Shown: positions 18,570 through 27,838 of the stretch, piece after piece
Numbering within the stretch: position 1 is the stretch's first letter
How the letters are laid out: every line of letters begins with the position of its first letter
NCBI GenBank assembly: GCA_016124855.1
Contig: WGMX01000011.1
Location: 62,001 to 126,000 of the forward strand
From: Anaerolineaceae bacterium
Lineage (GTDB): Bacteria; Chloroflexota; Anaerolineae; Aggregatilineales; Phototrophicaceae
DNA length: 64,000 nucleotides
Reading direction: 5' to 3'
Position numbers and translations under genes: made by a program
Notes under the pieces: generated by a model
What the model saw: the letters and a program-made list of their open reading frames with translations, nothing else
Database searches by the model: none
Told to the model about the DNA's origin: nothing

Positions 18570-20237
18570 ATGCAATACCCAACCGAAAACCTAAACGACT
18601 GGTTCCCCAACGGTGCATCGCATGACGTGAACTCCCGCTTGGGCGTGGTCGTCGGCGGATCGCTGAGCAAGGGACTGGTCGTCAAATTGGATCGCGAACA
18701 GACGGTGGAAGAACTGGCGGTCGGACGCTATGTGGTGGTACACGGCGCGAACGATACTCGCTTCTTCTGCATGTTGAACGACATCAGCCTCAACAGCGCC
18801 AACCCCGGCATCCAGAATCACCCGCCAGAGTTTCAAGGCGATCCATTTTTGGAGGCGGTTTATGTCGGTACTGCGGTTTATGGAGTCATCAATGTCACCC
18901 CCATGTTGATGATCGAGGACGGCAATCCGCGTCCCGTAAAAACCATCCCCGGACATTTCACGCAGGTCTTTAACGCCACCGTCGAGGATGTTAATGCCGT
19001 CTTTGGTGCGGAGGATGACTCGCACTTCAATGTGGGTTCGCCACTGGAACTGGAAACCACCCAGATCAACCTCGACCTCAAGCGCTTGGTTGAGCGTTCG
19101 GTGGGAGTCTTCGGGAAGAGCGGTACGGGTAAGAGTTTCCTCACCCGTTTGTTGATTGCGGGTGTCATCAAGTGGGGCAAGTCGGTCAATCTAATCTTCG
19201 ACATGCACAACGATTATGGTTGGGCAGCCACCGACGAACGTGGCACACAGGCCAAGGGGCTTAAACAGTTGTTCAACAGCCAAGTTGTCATCATCACATT
19301 GGATGGTGAAAGCACCCGTCGGCGCGGCGCGAAAACCGACTTTGAGGTCAAACTTGGTTATGACGAAATTGACCCTGAGGACATCGCCGCACTGCGTGGC
19401 AGCATGAACCTGACTGATGCCATGATCGACGCGGCTTACACCCTCAAAAAGCGCTGGAAAGAGGGCTGGATTAAGCGCCTCAACGAAGCCACCGAAATGG
19501 ACTTCGACGACATCACCATGAACACCAACATCGCTGAAGGGACGCTGCTCGGCCTTCAGCGCCGTTTGCAGCGCTTTGAACGGTGGGGCTTCTTGGTGGA
19601 TGAATCAACTGGCGACAGCGTGACCCAGATCATCAATTTGCTGATGAACGGCAAGAATGTGGTGCTGGAATTCGGGCGTTACGGCAACGAACTGGAAGCC
19701 TATATCTTGGTGGCGAATTACCTCACCCGCCGCATCCGTGATAAGTACGTGGATTTGGTCGAACGTTCGCTGGGCGACGACGCGCAAAAGCCGCCGCAGT
19801 TGTTGATTACCATCGAGGAAGCCCACAAATTCTTGCAGCCCGGTATTGCCGGACAAACCATCTTCGGCACAATTGCCCGCGAACTGCGAAAGTACAATGT
19901 CACGCTAGTGGTCGTCGATCAGCGTCCGAGCGGCATCGACGAAGAAGTCATGAGCCAGATCGGAACGCGCGTCACCGCCTTGCTCGATAACGAGCGTGAC
20001 ATCAACGCCGTGCTCAATGGCATCAATGGCGCTCAGGGCTTGCGTGAGGTCTTGGCGCGTCTGGATACTAAACAGCAGGCTATCATCATGGGTCATGCTG
20101 TACCCATGCCGGTCGTCATCAAAACCCGCAGCTACGACGAGGATTTCTACGCCGCTATCACTCGCGAAGGCGGTCTATCGGCTGCCTCCGCCAAGGAAAA
20201 ACTCGGCAGCGGCGGTCGTGAGAAGCGAAGGTTGTAA
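18570..20237 (+). CDS. herA: HerA-type DNA translocase ATPase (HAS barrel plus DUF87)
   Basis: 555 residues. An N-terminal HAS barrel (about 22-80, RLGVVVGGSLSKGLVVKL) precedes a FtsK/HerA ATPase with Walker A GKSGTGKS at 182-189, Walker B LLITIEEAHKF near 415 and the arginine-finger region VVDQRPSGIDEEVMSQIGTRV. HerA hexamers pump DNA and stimulate NurA, whose gene is 4 kb upstream on the same strand. No Shine-Dalgarno site is seen; the GACTA array abuts the ATG. The Sir2-like or DUF4297 partners of the defence HerA systems are absent, so a repair role with NurA is more likely. Confidence 0.9.
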   Translation: MQYPTENLNDWFPNGASHDVNSRLGVVVGGSLSKGLVVKLDREQTVEELAVGRYVVVHGANDTRFFCMLNDISLNSANPGIQNHPPEFQGDPFLEAVYVGTAVYGVINVTPMLMIEDGNPRPVKTIPGHFTQVFNATVEDVNAVFGAEDDSHFNVGSPLELETTQINLDLKRLVERSVGVFGKSGTGKSFLTRLLIAGVIKWGKSVNLIFDMHNDYGWAATDERGTQAKGLKQLFNSQVVIITLDGESTRRRGAKTDFEVKLGYDEIDPEDIAALRGSMNLTDAMIDAAYTLKKRWKEGWIKRLNEATEMDFDDITMNTNIAEGTLLGLQRRLQRFERWGFLVDESTGDSVTQIINLLMNGKNVVLEFGRYGNELEAYILVANYLTRRIRDKYVDLVERSLGDDAQKPPQLLITIEEAHKFLQPGIAGQTIFGTIARELRKYNVTLVVVDQRPSGIDEEVMSQIGTRVTALLDNERDINAVLNGINGAQGLREVLARLDTKQQAIIMGHAVPMPVVIKTRSYDEDFYAAITREGGLSAASAKEKLGSGGREKRRL

Positions 20238-20271
20238 AACAAGCTCGCCCGCCGTTATTTGAATGGTATTC

Positions 20272-20296
20272 GTAGGGGAGGGTCTGTGACCCTCCC
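20272..20296. repeat. GTAGGG hairpin element, copy 3
   Basis: GTAGGGGAGGGTC-TGT-GACCCTCCC gives a perfect 9-bp stem, 35 nt after the HerA stop. It could also work as a transcript end, but lacks a T-run. Confidence 0.6.
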
Positions 20297-20415
20297 GCTG
20301 GCAGGTAAAACCCTTCTATTAACTTCTAACAATTGATAAGTCATCGCAAGGAACACGCAATGCTGTGGCATGATATGATGAATTTATTCAACCTAGCCAT
20401 AGATCATGATTAAAA

Positions 20416-21000
20416 ATGAAACAGAAGCAAATTCTACTCTTCACCTTTCTCATGCTGATGTTATTAGCTGGTAACGCGGTTCATGCCCAAGAGGCAACCC
20501 CCGAACCCGGCACACCCCAAGAAAATGAATGTAATCCGGGCGGTGCGTTGTATCGTGAGGAAAACCAAGATGGCTGTCCAACCGAATGGTATTGGAAAGC
20601 AGGCTGGTATCTCGCGGCTGTGAATAATGGTCGCATTTCCCGCGATGATGTACCCGATGAATTTACGTCGGTGCTGCCGCCACCGGATACATCTGACGAT
20701 TCGACTGATCCCGATAACATACCAGAGCCACCTATTGGTACCTGTTGGTTTCTCGCAAATATTTTCGGCTATCGATATATCGGGCCGATCAACACGCTTG
20801 GTAATCTTGATCTTTACGTCACAGGTGACTGCCCTGACGGCGATCACATAAACGGTCGAACCCTTGCGCTGATTCTTGCGCCCAGTGAAGCCGACGCACT
20901 CGACATATGTGCGACACTGGGTACGGTCGATTATGTGGAACCTTTCTCAAATCAGGTTTATTTAGCGCCCGAACACTCCTATCTTTGCTATGTTCTATGA
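20416..21000 (+). CDS. Secreted protein of unknown function
   Basis: 194 residues with a clear Sec signal peptide (MKQKQILLFTFLMLMLLAGN, cleavage near HAQ). The mature part starts with EATPEPGTPQEN, contains about six cysteines that could pair outside the cell, and a Pro/Asp-rich segment (PPPDTSDDSTDPDNIPEPP). No family is recognised. There is no good ribosome site before the ATG. Confidence 0.65.
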   Translation: MKQKQILLFTFLMLMLLAGNAVHAQEATPEPGTPQENECNPGGALYREENQDGCPTEWYWKAGWYLAAVNNGRISRDDVPDEFTSVLPPPDTSDDSTDPDNIPEPPIGTCWFLANIFGYRYIGPINTLGNLDLYVTGDCPDGDHINGRTLALILAPSEADALDICATLGTVDYVEPFSNQVYLAPEHSYLCYVL

Positions 21001-21072
21001 TTGACTGGCTGGCATAATTACTGATGCCGAACATCGCGCAGGTAAAATGCTTTTGGTGGAGAAATAACGACT

Positions 21073-21417
21073 ATGCCTGACAGGTTAATTACAACCGGGA
21101 GATTGGGCGATTTACTCGAACGGGCAAATGCGTTTACGGAACCACCTCAAGCAACCTATTCGTTATATGTGCCAAAAGATCGAAAATGGTCACTCGATGA
21201 AAACGTGGAATGCGGATTGCTGCTCATTCTGAACGATGACCCTGACGATTTTATTCCTGATGAGGCCAAAGAACGCCCTTGGGTATTGGTTTCTTATCTG
21301 CAAATCATCCAAACGGTTGTTGATGTAGCGAATAAGGTTCACCCGAATCCAACGCAAAGTGATCTCGTAAAAGCGTTGGAATATTTTGTGGATAACGGTA
21401 CTTTCCTTCAAGAATGA
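21073..21417 (+). CDS. Small acidic protein, DUF7716-like
   Basis: 114 residues. YVPKDRKWSLDENVECGLLLILNDD and the C-terminal SYLQIIQTVVDVANKVHPNPT...FVDNGTFLQE recall the DUF7716 pattern (a tyrosine/tryptophan-rich strand pair, then helices with DNxTF at the end). GGAGA lies 11 nt upstream. Cytoplasmic, function unknown. The family link is from memory and weak. Confidence 0.6.
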   Translation: MPDRLITTGRLGDLLERANAFTEPPQATYSLYVPKDRKWSLDENVECGLLLILNDDPDDFIPDEAKERPWVLVSYLQIIQTVVDVANKVHPNPTQSDLVKALEYFVDNGTFLQE

Positions 21418-21505
21418 AGCAAATTTGACACTTCCGTGATTTCGGTGTGCTGCGCCAAGGACATACTCAGCAGTAGTAGACGCGAGAAGAGAAGACTATA
21501 AACCA

Positions 21506-22141
21506 ATGACCCAATTACAACATCTCGACATCAAGATACCCAACCTCACCCAGCTTTATTTTGAAGAGAGCGCCGCCACTTGGGATGCACGGATGCCACC
21601 CAACTACGGCGCCATTTTGCTCGATTTCGCCCGACCTTTTGTTGCTGAATTTCAGGTCGCCAGTACCATCCTTGAGATCGGCACGGGCACAGGCGCGTTC
21701 ATTCCGGTGCTGAAATCGCTCGCCCCAGACGCGCAGCTTTTCTCTGTCGATTTGGCTCACGCCATGCTTCACCACGCACAGCAGCGTATACCGAATGCAC
21801 GATTGCTTCAGGCCGACGTTCACCAACTGCCATTCGAATCTGCTGCCATAGACCTCGTTGTCTGCCACAACAGCTTTCCCCATTTCAGAAAAAAGCAGCA
21901 GGCACTGGACGAAATCAAGCGTGTTCTTCGTCCCGACGGCAAACTCATGATCTTACACAACAACTCGCGTGAATTTGTCAACAGTATCCACACCCGCGCT
22001 GGAGAACCGCTGCATCATGATCTCCTGCCGACGGGCGAAGATATGCGCCACTTGCTCATCAGCGGTGGTTGGGCAGACGTTGAGGTTGAGGACGCGCCGC
22101 ATCGGTATATAGCACGGGCGCAGGTGGGACAGGATAGCTAA
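21506..22141 (+). CDS. Class I SAM-dependent methyltransferase
   Basis: 211 residues. Motif I is ILEIGTGTGAFIPVL, followed by the acidic turn VDLAHAML, the motif II-like IDLVVCHNSFPHF and the post-motif EIKRVLRPDGKLMILH. This is the Methyltransf_11/25 fold. The short C-terminal part (about 160-211) gives no substrate hint. It precedes and converges with the pilin-fusion gene. Confidence 0.85.
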   Translation: MTQLQHLDIKIPNLTQLYFEESAATWDARMPPNYGAILLDFARPFVAEFQVASTILEIGTGTGAFIPVLKSLAPDAQLFSVDLAHAMLHHAQQRIPNARLLQADVHQLPFESAAIDLVVCHNSFPHFRKKQQALDEIKRVLRPDGKLMILHNNSREFVNSIHTRAGEPLHHDLLPTGEDMRHLLISGGWADVEVEDAPHRYIARAQVGQDS

Positions 22142-22165
22142 CCCTGTCCCTCGACAATGACCTGC

Positions 22166-23557
<1,392 letters not shown>

Positions 23558-23845
23558 GGACTTTTACCCCTTATCACTATCGATAAACAACTGTCGATGA
23601 AAAACCAAAACTCAGCATTGGATTAATGTGAGACGTATTGAATATGCTCATCTTATCCTATTTTAATGGTTAAGCTGCCCGTTTTTGGGTTTAAATTCAC
23701 AATTATTTGATTCTTAGGCGGACGCCGCGTAAATGCTCGCCATTGTTTCGAGCTAAAGTGAGGCTGCCCGTCATATAATACTGTTGACGCTTAAGGCTTA
23801 CTTTTCTTGCGTGATAGTTGATTGCTCATTCTGGAAGGTCATAAA

Positions 23846-24232
23846 ATGTCTCAACTCGATCCTCGTGTCGGCGACTACGCCGCTGCCATCGTGCGCGATG
23901 TTGAGCTGCTGCTAGCTGATGCAGCCAACCTGAATGATGAACAGCAGCAACATGCGGCCTACCTCAAACTGTTTGCAGCGAGATTGCTTTCGATTTACAA
24001 CGAGCATGTATCAGATTATGCTGAACTGAACATTAACTCTCGTAGTTATGCATTTGACTTGCGTAGCCCACTTGCTGGTGTAGGTCGTGTTTGTGAATTG
24101 CTCTTGATGGTTGATAATTTAGGGTCTTTGAGTGAGTCACAATTGTACTTATTACAACAAATAAAAGAGGCGCAGGAGTTTATCTTTAATACATTTGTTG
24201 CTTGGGTGAATTTGGGATATGAAACAGGTTAA
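23846..24232 (+). CDS. Stand-alone HisKA-like helical protein without phospho-histidine
   Basis: 128 residues, all helical. The segment YAFDLRSPLAGVGRVCELLL resembles the histidine-kinase H-box (consensus F-x-HDLRSPL), but Phe replaces the His. LSESQLYLLQQIKEAQEFI follows like the second dimerisation helix. There is no ATPase domain. TTG 23822 is in frame, but ATG 23846 has GGAAGG 7 nt upstream. It might dimerise with or inhibit a kinase (inference); there is no neighbour that names a partner. Confidence 0.6.
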   Translation: MSQLDPRVGDYAAAIVRDVELLLADAANLNDEQQQHAAYLKLFAARLLSIYNEHVSDYAELNINSRSYAFDLRSPLAGVGRVCELLLMVDNLGSLSESQLYLLQQIKEAQEFIFNTFVAWVNLGYETG

Positions 24233-24242
24233 CCAAGGGAAA

Positions 24243-24270
24243 TTTCGTAGGGACGGCATACTTGCTGTCC
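24243..24270. repeat. GTAGGG hairpin element, copy 4
   Basis: GGACGGCA-TACT-TGCTGTCC forms an 8-bp stem (one G-U). The left arm with flank, TTTCGTAGGGACGGCATA, occurs exactly on the opposite strand at 45702-45719. Confidence 0.6.
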
Positions 24271-24322
24271 GTAACCTAAGTACCATAACCTGCGGCACTT
24301 ACGACAACCTTATTATCACCAA

Positions 24323-24451
24323 CGTTTGAATTCCCAAATCCCGTCTACCGATTTCCAACCGTCTCCCAACTTGCTTAACAATCTCGCTCCCTCAAAATGG
24401 TTAACGCCCATACCTTGAAACAGTTACAAAATGTTCTTCCAAAATGTAACC
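24323..24451 (+). repeat. Dispersed repeat A, copy 1
   Basis: 129 nt that match the reverse complement of 43337-43464 over their whole length, by eye about nine positions in ten. Conserved blocks include AATCTCGCTCCCTCAAAATG and TTACAAAATGTTCTTCCAAA. It has no coding capacity. Confidence 0.85.
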
Positions 24452-24717
24452 AATTCCATCCTCAGATCGCATACACTATCTATAGGACGGTACGGGTTTT
24501 CCGTCGGCAAACCCTTTCATCCTACGCACCTTAACATCACCAAATGTTGCAAATGTGACAAAAACACCTGATTCACAACTGCAACATTTACAATATTTAC
24601 AACATTTCCCACGCTGCCCATGTCAATGCCGCCGCCACTGCCGCCAACTCACGCTTTTCTGGTCTCCCGCCTTTGCATTCGCCGACGACCCAATGGGTGC
24701 TTTAGCGCCTGTTATTC

Positions 24718-24842
24718 ACTCAGGCGGATGCTTGAGCATCCGAGTGCGAAGCTTCCCGTTGGACGACACAAAATTCACTGTGAAATTGAAGAAAATGAAG
24801 AATTTTCCGCACATTCTGCACTTCGCTCCCTCAAAGCCGCCG
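24718..24842 (+). repeat. Dispersed repeat B, copy 1
   Basis: ACTCAGGC, then the hairpin GGATGCTTGAGCATCC, then GACACAAAATTCACTGTGAA and a Lys/Glu-codon-like GAAATTGAAGAA stretch, ending CCTCAAAGCCGCC. The same order is found inverted at 52674-52796. Confidence 0.75.
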
Positions 24843-25023
24843 TAAAAGCCGTTCTGGTATTTGCGGAATTCGCAGTTTTTGAATCATGGTGCAACCATCG
24901 GCTACTCATCTACCTGTCCTAACGTCGCGTAATGCATCGCCTGTATCAGCGAGTTGTGAACAGGTTTTTGAACAGTTTGAACAGCTTGGCAGCCATCTAC
25001 TCACGAAAAGGTGGCGCGTCTCA

Positions 25024-25488
25024 TCAAACCACGCTGACCCGAAAGACCGGAAACTGCGCCGCGATCCTTTCAAATTCGCCCAGCGGCGCATTCTTATCGA
25101 CCGGCACATGGGGCACAGCCCCCGGCGCGTGCTGCAAATAAGCTTTCAAAATGGGAGGTCGCTCTTGCGCAGGAATCATATTAAGGTTTACCGATTCACG
25201 TTTGCCATGCCGCAGCACTGCTTTGCCATTAGCGACCTGTACATTCTTAACCCACTGCACATCATCGCCCAACATCGACACCAGATACCGCTGATCGTCC
25301 AGTACCGTCATGACCAGCGGAAACGAAATAATCTTGCCCGATTTCCGTCCGACCACATCCAGTGTCACCAGATAATTCGGTGCGATACCAATGCCATGCG
25401 CCCACGCCCAAAAGCGGTTGAGTACTTTCGCCATCCAATTCGGGTGGTTTCCGTTATACATCCATCGTTTGATGTCGCCGAAGCTCAT
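25024..25488 (-). CDS. Deazaflavin-dependent nitroreductase-family protein (DUF385)
   Basis: 154 residues. APNYLVTLDVVGRKSGKIIS and DDQRYLVSMLGDDVQWVKNVQ match the Ddn/DUF385 split barrel that uses coenzyme F420 or a flavin. AAAGGA lies 8 nt upstream. A second member is at 52971-53408, sharing only the core motif. F420 use is family knowledge, not shown by sequence alone. Confidence 0.85.
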   Translation of the reverse strand: MSFGDIKRWMYNGNHPNWMAKVLNRFWAWAHGIGIAPNYLVTLDVVGRKSGKIISFPLVMTVLDDQRYLVSMLGDDVQWVKNVQVANGKAVLRHGKRESVNLNMIPAQERPPILKAYLQHAPGAVPHVPVDKNAPLGEFERIAAQFPVFRVSVV

Positions 25489-25550
25489 GCTGTGAGTCCT
25501 TTCTTACCCATATTACAAACTTATCGAATGCCGCATTGACAAAGCGGAAT

Positions 25551-26600
25551 TTAGCTCTCGACCAGTACCTGTTGATAGGTGAACTTCAACTCTTTACGGA
25601 AATAGGAGTCGAGCCGTAAGTCGGTCACATCTACCAAACGGACAAGGAACGGGTCATTTAATCGTTTGAGGATAATGTGACATTGGTCAATCATGTCTTT
25701 GCATACCTCATAGCTTTTGCGAATGCGCATTCGGTCTGTACGCAGGAGTTTGGCTGTCTGTTCTGGATTGTCGGTCCTGAAAATCGGTTCACTGCCTAAA
25801 GTTAAGTATGAGAAATGACCAATCGCCAAATCATCTTCCAAATCCATCCAGTCATCAATGATCTGGATGACTGCGCCGAACAACAGGAATACTTCCCAAT
25901 AATCGTCAATCTGGGCTGATCTACCTAGACGCTCTAACCCCAGCATAAAAGGGGTCACACTATGAGCGCCTTTTGTGCCACAGTCTTTGGGGTTATCGAA
26001 TGTGTAGGGGCTAGCGATGTGGCGGGCGGCTTTTTCCTTGATCTCAGCTTGCAGGAATAGAGTACGCATCTTATGTAGTATTCCTAAATTGAACGCCGTA
26101 ACACCAAAAACCCTAAGTATGGTGTTTTCATATTCGGCGATGAGAGCTTGTGCAGTCAAAATTTCGACAGGTGAAGGCATATCACTATCTACGTTCTCAT
26201 CAAGGATGCCGTAACCCGCTACACCGTACACTGCTGCCCGTAACACATCTGAAAAATGATTAAGAAAATCGCTCAGTCCTTCTTCCGCCATCCAAATAGC
26301 GAGGAAGGCGAAAATCGGATAGGCATCTTTAAAATACTGGGTTCGGTTACTTTTCCATTGGGTTATATCCAACTTCAAGGGGGTGCCGAAGTCTTGAAGG
26401 ATGTGATGGGCTTGCTCATCCAGTCCCCTGAAGGCCGTTAACAACCCCATATCAACGCGGAGATGACGTAGCATAGTCAACAAAGGCATTCCATCCGCTA
26501 GAAAGGGTGCCATAATCGCTTTCCAGAACGCTTCAGGATTGCGCCGATACACTTGAACTACAGCCGGGGCAAAGCGGTCAAAGGCATCATTTTGACTCAT
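25551..26600 (-). CDS. Isoprenoid-synthase-fold protein with two Asp-rich motifs
   Basis: 349 residues, helical. Two acidic motifs are in the right order: GYGILDENVDSD (DExxD) near 135 and IQIIDDWMDLEDDLAIGHFSY (DDxxDxxxD) near 245, as in the trans-prenyl synthase/class I terpene synthase fold. The terpene-cyclase NSE triad is not seen, and the first motif lacks the second Asp of DDxxD. It could be a prenyltransferase, terpene cyclase or an inactive relative. AGGA lies 10 nt upstream. It follows a six-to-nine helix membrane protein gene by 15 nt, so the two are probably one operon. Confidence 0.6.
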   Translation of the reverse strand: MSQNDAFDRFAPAVVQVYRRNPEAFWKAIMAPFLADGMPLLTMLRHLRVDMGLLTAFRGLDEQAHHILQDFGTPLKLDITQWKSNRTQYFKDAYPIFAFLAIWMAEEGLSDFLNHFSDVLRAAVYGVAGYGILDENVDSDMPSPVEILTAQALIAEYENTILRVFGVTAFNLGILHKMRTLFLQAEIKEKAARHIASPYTFDNPKDCGTKGAHSVTPFMLGLERLGRSAQIDDYWEVFLLFGAVIQIIDDWMDLEDDLAIGHFSYLTLGSEPIFRTDNPEQTAKLLRTDRMRIRKSYEVCKDMIDQCHIILKRLNDPFLVRLVDVTDLRLDSYFRKELKFTYQQVLVES

Positions 26601-26615
26601 GAGGTTAAAGTCCTA

Positions 26616-27506
26616 CTATCCATGTGCGGGACGTAAGGACGGAATGGGCTGCGTACGGACGTTCCGAAGCAGCACTACCGCGATTACCAGATTAACAGCC
26701 GTAATCCCAAGGAATGGGATCATAATGCCGAGGCTTTCTGGCACACCTGCCACTGACATGTTAATCGCCATCGCGCTCACAGCCAGACCAAGTGTAATGG
26801 CCTTCAGCACAAACACTGAAGCCAGCAGATACCCCCAAGCGCTGCGGCGAAGGAGCAAGATGCCCGCGATAACCGCTAAAGGAACGACCAAGCCCAAGTC
26901 CATCGCTTGGATAACCATCGTGGTCGTGTTTTGGAGGTCGGCAGTCTGGTTTTGGACAAGCGGCTGCGCGATTTTTCCCAGCCATGCCATCGAGAGAAAG
27001 GCCGCAATCACGAACAGCAGTCCGGCAATCCACCGTCGGGGCAAATCCTGCGAAAAATGCTGACTTAAGGTGGCAAGATCAAAGGACATCATACTCAGCA
27101 CAAAGGCATAGAGGCTGAACGCGAACAGTGCAACATAGACCAGAAACAATGGATTAAACGAAGTCAGCATCGACATCGACAAATAGGTGTACAGGAAGAA
27201 ACCAAATGTTCCGGTGAGCAGCAGTTGACCGCGCAGCGATCCACGAAAAGCCAACCATGCCGAAATGACCAGCAGCGGCAGCCCAACCAACAGGGTGACA
27301 ATATCGTTGCCGCGTTCTTGGGCAGCGGAACTCACCGTGTCGTAGCTGTAAAGGCCATATCCGTTTATGCTGACCGTTTCTCCCCGATGGTTGGTGTAGG
27401 CAAAAGGTTCGCCGGGTGTTTGGTAAAACAAGCCCATAGCCGCCGCGAAAAAGGCCAAGATGACAATCGGCGGGATGAGCCATTTTAAGATGGATTGATA
27501 CTTCAT
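26616..27506 (-). CDS. Polytopic membrane protein, partner of the isoprenoid-synthase-like gene
   Basis: 296 residues with about eight hydrophobic helices (for example WLIPPIVILAFFAAAMGLF, IVTLLVGLPLLVISAWLAF, AIGLAVSAMAINMSV region). No known transporter motif is present and I do not recognise the family. ATG 27506 is preferred over 27530: GGGAG lies 5-6 nt upstream. It is the first gene of the two-gene unit. It may process or export a lipid made by the next gene (inference from context only). Confidence 0.65.
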   Translation of the reverse strand: MKYQSILKWLIPPIVILAFFAAAMGLFYQTPGEPFAYTNHRGETVSINGYGLYSYDTVSSAAQERGNDIVTLLVGLPLLVISAWLAFRGSLRGQLLLTGTFGFFLYTYLSMSMLTSFNPLFLVYVALFAFSLYAFVLSMMSFDLATLSQHFSQDLPRRWIAGLLFVIAAFLSMAWLGKIAQPLVQNQTADLQNTTTMVIQAMDLGLVVPLAVIAGILLLRRSAWGYLLASVFVLKAITLGLAVSAMAINMSVAGVPESLGIMIPFLGITAVNLVIAVVLLRNVRTQPIPSLRPAHG

Positions 27507-27838
27507 TTCTACTCCCTCACTTACTATCACATCTCTATATAGACGATCAGTTTGCCTCGAATCGGTCGGTTAAGTTGATCGGTGATAGAGCAATAATCAA
27601 TATAGAACTATATGAAGTATCAGGTGGAAGTGTTATTAGGGCAGGTGATACTCATCCTGTTTTCCCTCAACTTTCGTCATGCAGCAAAAGTCCACCCGGT
27701 GATGAGACTTGCAAATCGCATATGTGACCTGACAAATGTCATGTGCAAGAGGTGATAAATGTTACTTCCGGAACAAAAATTGCATCTTTAAAATCACCTA
27801 TGTGCCTGTATGGTGATTACAACCAAGGACTCTTCGGA
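27507..27838. other. Divergent intergenic region, membrane protein and SulP
   Basis: 332 nt between divergent genes. It is AT-rich near 27590-27620 and has a small TATAG-AAC-TATA inverted repeat. No promoter pair or operator is good enough to call. Confidence 0.35.

Larger units (their letters stand above)
24233..25023. other. 791-nt repeat-rich gap
   Basis: This gap holds hairpin copy 4 (24246-24270), repeat A copy 1 (24323-24451) and repeat B copy 1 (24718-24842). A second stretch near 24535-24610 is rich in ACAACATTTACAA-type sequence. No credible gene is seen; open frames there are shadows of the deazaflavin gene or cross repeats. Confidence 0.6.

Noticed and set aside
18570..20237. HerA as a defence system of the Sir2/DUF4297 type
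   Set aside because: No such partner gene is near; NurA and the HAS-barrel gene fit DNA repair better.
24886..25539. 217-residue plus-strand ORF
   Set aside because: Opposes the deazaflavin gene, whose family match and ribosome site are clear.
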